Of a DNA stretch of 64,000 bases, positions 59,317 to 64,000 are shown piece after piece (the stretch's first letter is position 1; the number at the start of each line of letters is the position of its first letter). The notes beneath the pieces were generated by a model that had not been told where the DNA came from, searched no databases, and worked only from the letters and a program-made list of their open reading frames with translations. Source of the DNA: Amycolatopsis orientalis DSM 43388 (GTDB lineage: Bacteria > Actinomycetota > Actinomycetes > Mycobacteriales > Pseudonocardiaceae); NCBI RefSeq assembly GCF_000411975.1, contig NZ_ASXG01000169.1, positions 51,440 to 115,439 of the forward strand, given 5' to 3'. The position numbers and the translations under genes were made by a program.

Positions 59317-59970
59317 GGCGGCCGCGGCGGTCTCCGGCTGGCGGTGAGGTGACACGGGCTGGTGGCTCGGTGGCGTCGGGTGACGGTGTGGGACCGCTGG
59401 GTTGCGGCGGAGCCGGTGGTGGTTCGGAGTGGCCTCTGTGGGCCGCGGGCTGAGGCGGAGCGGCAGACAGCTGGGCTGCGTGGTCGGCGGCAGGGCGCAG
59501 CGGCCCGGTGGCCGGGCGGCTGGGCTTGATGGTCGGTCGGCGTCGCCTGATGGCGCGGTGGCTCGGGCGTGGTGATCGGGCTGCGTGGCTTGTTGGCCAG
59601 GTCGCTCGCTTGACGGCCGGTTGCGCGGCTTGATGGCCGGGTCGCTTGGACTGACGGCCGGGCTGCGCGGGCTCGTGGTCGGGCTACGCGGGCTGAGGTC
59701 CTGGCTGCCGGATTGCGGCGGAGCGGTGGCTGTCGGATCGCCGGAGCTGGTGCCCGGAGCGTCCTGCCTGTCGCGCGCGGGCGGCCAATCGCAGTGCCGG
59801 TTGACGCGGCGGAGACCGTGGTCGTGAGCGGCGGCGCTGTCGACCACGTCGCCGACCAGGAGACTGGTGCCGCGAGTGTCCCGAGTGTCCCGAGGGCTGA
59901 GCCCGTCGTCTCCCCATGTGGGCGGTACGGCAGACTGGACGTCTGCTGAGCCGCCGGAGGGAGACAGGCG
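59317..59970. other. Gene-free 654-base stretch with degenerate 21-base repeats
   Basis: No frame here begins with a credible ribosome site and shows actinobacterial codon periodicity at a level matching the neighbours. At 59584-59707 about six imperfect 21-base units (for example CGCGGGCTCGTGGTCGGGCTA at 59666) repeat, giving a 7-residue periodicity RGLMAGS/LGLTAGL/RGLVVGL in one plus frame. The end near 59950 (GCCGGAGGGAGACAGGCG) is the ribosome site of the next gene. The stretch may be a degraded coding or spacer sequence. Confidence 0.5.
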
Positions 59971-61203
59971 ATGGACGAGGTCGCGAAGGCCGTCGAGGAG
60001 TGTGCGCGGGCGGCGAAGGCGGCTGCGCCTTCGTTGGCTGCTGCCGGGGACGACGCGGTGGACGCGGCGCTCGTCGGGATGGCGGAGCGGCTCGTCGCGC
60101 ATCGGGACGAGGTGCTCGACGCCAACCGGGCCGACGTCGCGAAGGCTACGGCCGACGGGATGAGCGCCGGTCTGCTCGACCGGCTCACCATCACGCCCGA
60201 GCGGCTCGACGGGATGGCTTCGCAGCTGCGTCTGCTGGCCGGCGCGCCGCACCAGGAGCGGTCCGTCGACGTGTCCACGCTGGACGGCGGGCTGCGGCTG
60301 ATCGAGCGGCGGCGGCCGGTCGGGGTCATCGGCGCGAACTACGAGGCGCGGCCGAACGTGACGGTCGACGTGGCGTCGCAGCTGGTCAAGTCGCGCAACG
60401 GCGGCGTGCTGCGGACCGGGTCGGCGGCGTTGGGTTCGGCGCAGCGGTTGCGCGACGTCGTGATCGCGCCGGCGCTCGAGGCGGCGGGCATCAACCCGGA
60501 CGTCGTGCAGCTGGTGCCGCGCGTGGAGCGGGAAGCGGCGTCGGCGCTGGTTCGGCTGCCGGGGCTCGTGCCGCTCGTCATCCTGCGTGGCAGCGGGGAC
60601 AGCACGCGCGCGCTGGCGACCGAAGCCGCGGTGCACGGGGTTCGCACCTTGGCGCACGCTGACGGTGGCGGGGTGCTGTACGTCGACGCCGCGGCGGATG
60701 CGGCCAAGGTTCGCGACCTGGTGTTCTCGAGCCTCGACCGGCTTGGCGTCTGCAACCGGCTGAACCTGCTGCTGATCCACGAGGACGTGCACGACACGGT
60801 GTGGCCGCAGATCGAGTCAGCGCTGGCCGAGCGCGGCGTCACGCCTTCGCTCGCGCCGCACGAGCAACCGATCGGCTACGAGTGGGCGCTGGACTCCGAG
60901 CGGGAGGCGACGGTCACCGTGGAGAAGGTCGGCGGGCTCTCCGACGCGGTGGAGATCGCGAACGAGCGCACGTCCGGGCTCGCCGCGGGGATCGCGACCG
61001 AGAACCCGGCGGCGGCGGAGCAGTTCTTCGACGGCTACACCGGCACGGGCGTGTTCTGGAACGCGCCGACCCGGCTGCTGGACGGCTTCAAGCTGCTCGC
61101 GGTGCCCGAAACCGGCATCAACCTCGACCGGGTGCCCGGGCCGCGCGGGCCGGTGACCTACACCGACCTGTACGTCCGCCAGTACGCCGTAGTGCCTGCC
61201 TGA
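59971..61203 (+). CDS. proA: Glutamate-5-semialdehyde dehydrogenase-like protein (ProA family)
   Basis: 410 residues. ALDH-superfamily fold with the ProA plan: AIERRRPVGVIGANYEARPNVTVDVASQLVKSRNGGVLRTGSAAL-like segment near 110-152, the pair DVVQLVPRVEREAASALV, VILRGSGDST, and catalytic Cys261 in LGVCNRLNLLLIHED. ProA reduces glutamyl-5-phosphate to glutamate semialdehyde in proline synthesis. The CxxxET pattern following the cysteine in canonical ProA is here CNRLNLL, so substrate use may differ; no proB (glutamate kinase) is adjacent. The next gene starts 23 bases downstream. GGAGGGAGACAGGCG precedes the ATG. Confidence 0.78.
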   Translation: MDEVAKAVEECARAAKAAAPSLAAAGDDAVDAALVGMAERLVAHRDEVLDANRADVAKATADGMSAGLLDRLTITPERLDGMASQLRLLAGAPHQERSVDVSTLDGGLRLIERRRPVGVIGANYEARPNVTVDVASQLVKSRNGGVLRTGSAALGSAQRLRDVVIAPALEAAGINPDVVQLVPRVEREAASALVRLPGLVPLVILRGSGDSTRALATEAAVHGVRTLAHADGGGVLYVDAAADAAKVRDLVFSSLDRLGVCNRLNLLLIHEDVHDTVWPQIESALAERGVTPSLAPHEQPIGYEWALDSEREATVTVEKVGGLSDAVEIANERTSGLAAGIATENPAAAEQFFDGYTGTGVFWNAPTRLLDGFKLLAVPETGINLDRVPGPRGPVTYTDLYVRQYAVVPA

Positions 61204-61226
61204 CCTGGCCGGAGCACGATGAGCGG

Positions 61227-62342
61227 ATGGGCATGATGACCGGGCGGCCGCACGTTCTGCTGTCCGCGGCGCAATCGCTGGACGGCTACCTCGACGACGC
61301 CGGCAGCACCCGTCTGCTCCTGTCCAACGAGGACGACTTCGCGGAGGTCGACCGGCTGCGCGCCGAGGCCGACGCGATCCTCGTCGGTGCGGGCACGGTG
61401 CGGGCCGACAACCCGCGGCTCCTCGTGCGCTCCGCCGAGCTGATCCGCGAGCGGGTCGCGGCGGGGCGGCCGGAGCAACCGGTCAAAGTGACGGTCACGA
61501 GCAGCGGCAAGCTGGATCCGGCGTCGCGGTTCTTCACCGTCGGCGACACCGAGAAGCTCGTCTACGCCCCGCGAGGCACTGCAGACAGCCTGAGCGCGGT
61601 CGCGACGGTCGTGGAGGTCGGCAGTCCTCCGCGGCTCGAGTCCGTGTTGGACGACCTCGGCGCGCGAGGTATTCAGACGCTGCTAGTCGAGGGCGGCGGA
61701 GCGGTGCACACGCAGTTCCTCGACACCGGGCTCGCCGACGAACTCCGGCTCGCGATCGCGCCGGTCATGGTCGGCGACCCGCGGGCGCCGCGGTTTCTCG
61801 GTCCGGGTGCGTTCCCGCGACCGTGGGAACTGACGGAAGTGCGGCGGCTCGGCGACATCGCGGTGCTGCGCTACCGCGCCGCGGCTGAACCGTCGTCGCT
61901 CGATCTGTTGCGGTTGCGGCAAGCCATCGCGCTCGCCGACGAATGTCCGCCGAGCTCGACTTTTCGGGTTGGCGCGGTCGTCGGGCTGCCGGACGGGACA
62001 GTGCTCGCCACCGGGCACTCGGGCGAGGGCGATCCGCGCAACCACGCGGAAGAAGCCGCCCTGGCGAAGCTCGATCCGCACGACCCGCGGCTCGCCAACG
62101 CGACCATGTACAGCTCGCTCGAACCGTGCAGCGATCGCGCGTCCCACCCCAAAAGCTGCACGCAGCTGATCCTCGAGACGGCCATTCCGCGAGTGGTGAT
62201 GGCTTGGCGGGAACCGTCGTTGTTCGTCGAGGCCGAAGGAGTCGAGCGCCTTGTCGCGGCCGGACGGCGGGTGATCGAGGTGCCGGCGCTGGCTTCGGAA
62301 GTCCGGCGGGCGAATACGCACCTGCCCGGCGTTCGTCCCTGA
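61227..62342 (+). CDS. RibD-like protein with reversed domain order (reductase-deaminase)
   Basis: 371 residues. The N-terminal part (residues 8-216) is a RibD_C/DHFR-like reductase: VLLSAAQSLDGYLDD, AEADAILVGAGTVRADNPRLLVR, LLVEGGGAVHTQFLDTGLADELRLAIAPVMVG. The C-terminal part (about 222-355) is a CMP/dCMP-type zinc deaminase with H273AE275 and PC301SDRASHPKSC311. Canonical RibD has the deaminase first and the reductase second; here the two are swapped. A role in riboflavin or another pyrimidine/pterin-like pathway is possible. ATG 61227 has GAGCACG and GAGCGG just upstream. It is probably co-transcribed with the ProA-like gene and is followed by a strong hairpin. Confidence 0.85.
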   Translation: MGMMTGRPHVLLSAAQSLDGYLDDAGSTRLLLSNEDDFAEVDRLRAEADAILVGAGTVRADNPRLLVRSAELIRERVAAGRPEQPVKVTVTSSGKLDPASRFFTVGDTEKLVYAPRGTADSLSAVATVVEVGSPPRLESVLDDLGARGIQTLLVEGGGAVHTQFLDTGLADELRLAIAPVMVGDPRAPRFLGPGAFPRPWELTEVRRLGDIAVLRYRAAAEPSSLDLLRLRQAIALADECPPSSTFRVGAVVGLPDGTVLATGHSGEGDPRNHAEEAALAKLDPHDPRLANATMYSSLEPCSDRASHPKSCTQLILETAIPRVVMAWREPSLFVEAEGVERLVAAGRRVIEVPALASEVRRANTHLPGVRP

Positions 62343-62361
62343 TTCCTTGCCGCGATTGACG

Positions 62362-62404
62362 GATCGGGCGCTGCCGCACGGAATCCGCACCGCAGCGCCC
62401 GATC
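62362..62404. terminator. Bidirectional terminator
   Basis: A perfect 13-base inverted repeat (GATCGGGCGCTGC at 62362-62374 and GCAGCGCCCGATC at 62392-62404) lies between the convergent RibD-like and chitinase genes. Confidence 0.8.
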
Positions 62405-62419
62405 GGGAAAACTAGCCGG

Positions 62420-63631
62420 TCAGCACGCTCCGTTGTCGGTCCAGACGCCCCACTGGCCGGTCGTGCCGGGTTCCTCGCCCTGGGTCCACCATTTGGCAGT
62501 CCATTTGTGGCTGTTGTGGGAAACGACGGCGCCGCCGGTGTAGACCTGCGTTTTCTGCCATTCCGGTGCCGTACAGGCACCCGGCGGATTGCTGGTCGAG
62601 CTCGTCGGCGGATTGGTCTGCGGCGGAGTCGCGCCCGCGAACCGGGTGGTGAACTTCGTGAAGTCCCAGTCGTTTTGCTGGACGTTCGAGCACACGCTGT
62701 TGTCGGTCGTCGTCGTGCACTGCCGGTCGCGGTTGACCGCCCAGAAGGTGAATCGGCCGAGGTGGTGGCTCGTCGCGTAGTCGTACACCGTCTGGAAATC
62801 GGAAACGTTGAAGTATTCCGACGAGTCGGATTTCCCGTTCATGCCCGAGAAACCCTCGTGCGCATACGCGGTGGCGCTGTCCCAGCCGAGGTGGCTTTGG
62901 AGCAGCCCGTGGAACGCTTCCAGCGCGGACACCTGCGACGCTCCGCCGCCGGTGAAGCCGCCGTCGAACGGCATGATCGAGAAGTTGTTGGGAGAGAAGC
63001 CGATCGATTTCGCCTGGTCCAGCAACTGGGTGCCGAACCAGCCGGTGCCCGCCGCGGTGCCCGGCATGGTCACCGAGACGAACAGGCCGGGGTTGTCCGC
63101 CTGCAGTTTCTTCGCGGCGCCGAGCTCGTTCGCGATCGCCGCGGTGTCTTCGTATTCGGGCTCTTCGAGGTCGAAGTCGAGGGCTTTCAGGTTGTATTTC
63201 GTCACGACCTGCTGGTAGGCCGCGGCGGTCGCGTCGACGGTCCCGCAGGTCTGGCCCAGCTTCGTGCCGCCGTAGCCGCCGACCGAAACCGACACGTCGC
63301 CGCCGTTGCCGCGGATGCGGTTGATCGCGTCGCCGACGGTCGTGTCCGACGAGACCGGGGAGTTGCCGTCCCAGGTGGGACTGCATCCGCCGCCCTTCGG
63401 CGCGAGGATGAAGGCGAGCTGGAACGCCTTCTGCCCGGTCGCGTTCATGACGGTCACCGGGTCGGGCGGGTTGTTGCTCTGCGGCATGAGGTACGGCGCC
63501 GAGGCGTACCAGTTGTTGTCGAGGCCGGTCGACGTCCCGGTCTGCGCATGGGCGGTCGCGGCCACGAGGGCAGCTGCTCCGGCCACGGTAGCGGCGGCGA
63601 CGAAAGTGGCGGCCAGTCTGCTTCGCTGCAT
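62420..63631 (-). CDS. Secreted GH18 chitinase with C-terminal CBM5/12 domain
   Basis: 403 residues. A Sec signal peptide (MQRSRLAATFVAAATVAG, cleavage near ATAHAQTG) leads to a GH18 barrel: AFQLAFILAPKGGGCSPTWDG, VSVSVGGYGGTKLG, and the catalytic LDFDLEEPE (D-x-D-x-E) followed by SVTMPGTAAG and SIMPFDGGF. A Pro/Thr/Ser linker precedes a C-terminal chitin-binding module (ACTAPEWQKTQVYTGGAVVSHNSHKWTAKWWTQGEEPGTTGQWGVW) of the CBM5/12 type. It degrades chitin outside the cell. GGAGG with a 4-base gap precedes ATG 63631. A DasR-like site lies 42 bases upstream of the start. Confidence 0.92.
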   Translation of the reverse strand: MQRSRLAATFVAAATVAGAAALVAATAHAQTGTSTGLDNNWYASAPYLMPQSNNPPDPVTVMNATGQKAFQLAFILAPKGGGCSPTWDGNSPVSSDTTVGDAINRIRGNGGDVSVSVGGYGGTKLGQTCGTVDATAAAYQQVVTKYNLKALDFDLEEPEYEDTAAIANELGAAKKLQADNPGLFVSVTMPGTAAGTGWFGTQLLDQAKSIGFSPNNFSIMPFDGGFTGGGASQVSALEAFHGLLQSHLGWDSATAYAHEGFSGMNGKSDSSEYFNVSDFQTVYDYATSHHLGRFTFWAVNRDRQCTTTTDNSVCSNVQQNDWDFTKFTTRFAGATPPQTNPPTSSTSNPPGACTAPEWQKTQVYTGGAVVSHNSHKWTAKWWTQGEEPGTTGQWGVWTDNGAC

Positions 63632-63672
63632 CTGTCCTCCGGCGAGCATTTCGGAAAATGAATGCGGTAAGC

Positions 63673-63688
63673 ATTGGACTAGACCATT
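63673..63688. promoter_or_regulatory. DasR-responsive-element-like site
   Basis: ATTGGACTAGACCATT matches the dre consensus ACTGGTCTAGACCASTT-type palindrome at 13 of 16 positions, centred 50 bases upstream of the chitinase ATG. DasR is the GntR-type repressor of chitin and N-acetylglucosamine genes in Streptomyces and relatives, so the chitinase is probably derepressed by GlcN-6-P. A few substitutions remain from the consensus. Confidence 0.72.
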
Positions 63689-63848
63689 ATGAAGTCAAGG
63701 TGCGGTCGGCTGCTCTTGTCCGGCGGGGGGCTGGTTCGGGAGGTATGCCGGGATTCGGTTCGGCGGGTTCACCCTTGCGGCCCAACGGTTCCGTGCGGAA
63801 GGACGCGGACCGCCGGGGCCAGTGGTCCGCTGCGGAGAGGGGGAGACG

Positions 63849-63989
63849 ATGACGGTGCGGTTGGTCTGGACCGGTGCTCGGCGGGGCCCCGGGACACGGA
63901 CCGGGCGGCGGGGGAGGCTCCGGGGGCTCGCGGAGTGGTGGCGGGAGCAGTGGTGGTGGCGGGGTTGGGCGGGGCGGGCTTGGCGGTAG
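63849..63989 (+). CDS. Possible 46-residue Trp/Arg-rich small protein
   Basis: ATG 63849 to TAG 63987-63989. The ribosome site GGGGGAGACG precedes it at a good distance. The product starts MTVRLVWTGARRGPG and contains LAEWWREQWWWRGW, so it is strongly basic (14 Arg, no Lys) and Trp-rich. Such composition can arise from GGC/GGT-rich DNA in any frame, so coding is doubtful. It is on the opposite strand to the chitinase with 217 bases between, and the window ends just after it. Confidence 0.25.
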   Translation: MTVRLVWTGARRGPGTRTGRRGRLRGLAEWWREQWWWRGWAGRAWR

Positions 63990-64000
63990 GCCTGGGGTGG

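Noticed and set aside
58429..60792. Very long minus-strand open frame (~787 codons) rich in Pro, Arg, His and Gln.
   Set aside because: It is antisense to the M50-like gene and proA and has the composition produced by GC-rich wrong-frame reading; no start with ribosome site and no domain.

Overview
The window is very GC-rich, densely coded DNA from a filamentous or mycelial actinobacterium. Gene content and protein style point to the Pseudonocardiaceae, most likely Amycolatopsis or a close relative; this is inferred from reading, not from a search. The supporting signs are WhiB, BldM and SigD-type regulators, type VII secretion (ESX) accessory proteins, a mycothiol-dependent enzyme family, GroEL1 with a His-rich tail, and a gene order that follows Mycobacterium tuberculosis over about 25 kb: tsaB-rimI-tsaD, groES-groEL1, whiB3, an Rv3415c-position gene, sigD-rsdA, a DUF5319 gene, guaB2, guaB3 and a choD-like oxidase. 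No rRNA, tRNA, CRISPR array, insertion sequence or prophage was seen.

Layout. 1-2953 (minus): an ESX-associated module (EspG cut by the window edge, a WXG/PPE-like secreted protein, a DUF3558 lipoprotein, a helical protein). 3210-5400: the t6A tRNA-modification genes tsaB-rimI-tsaD. 5381-11806: a cell-surface insertion relative to the mycobacterial order, holding a UDP-GlcNAc 2-epimerase, a 59-residue protein that is little more than a LAATG sorting signal, a choice-of-anchor-type surface protein, a divergent exosortase plus processive glycosyltransferase, and a two-domain peptidoglycan hydrolase. 12027-14222: CIRCE, groES, an internal hairpin, groEL1, terminator. 14334-21980: a developmental and stress regulator block (SDR/TetR pair with a repeated operator, WhiB3/WhiD, a MerR/B12-fold regulator, a repeat-bearing TPR-like protein, a BldM-like pseudo-receiver protein, SigD and its anti-sigma factor RsdA, a GerW-like protein, a DnaA-box cluster, DUF5319). 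22120-28462: guaB2, a DUF3574 protein, an MFS exporter, guaB3, a GMC oxidoreductase. 28477-34237: miscellaneous metabolism, including a decayed TetR gene. 34357-43010: guaA and a PspC envelope-stress system (small membrane protein, PspC/LiaF-like protein, PspC-histidine kinase, LuxR response regulator) with a second ESX-type module lying between its two divergent halves. 43007-50721: EamA exporter/LysR pair, a pseudokinase next to an active Ser/Thr kinase, and two membrane-anchored proteins of unknown function. 51069-54873: small membrane proteins, chorismate mutase, and the helicase pcrA/uvrD1. 54971-64000: a pentanucleotide microsatellite, an M20 amidohydrolase, a methyltransferase, an AlkA-type glycosylase, an M50-like protease, a ProA-like dehydrogenase followed by a RibD-like protein with reversed domain order, and a secreted GH18 chitinase with a DasR-like site.

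How it works together. Three purine-nucleotide genes (guaB2, guaB3, guaA) and the t6A genes are core metabolism. The accessory interest lies in (a) the exosortase/sorting-signal module, (b) two ESX-type cargo modules with paired DUF3558 lipoproteins, one of them frameshifted, (c) regulators that keep their fold but have lost catalytic, phospho-acceptor or cofactor residues (pseudokinase, BldM-like receiver, MerR/B12-fold protein), (d) a four-box DnaA-binding cluster far from any replication gene, and (e) the inverted RibD fusion.
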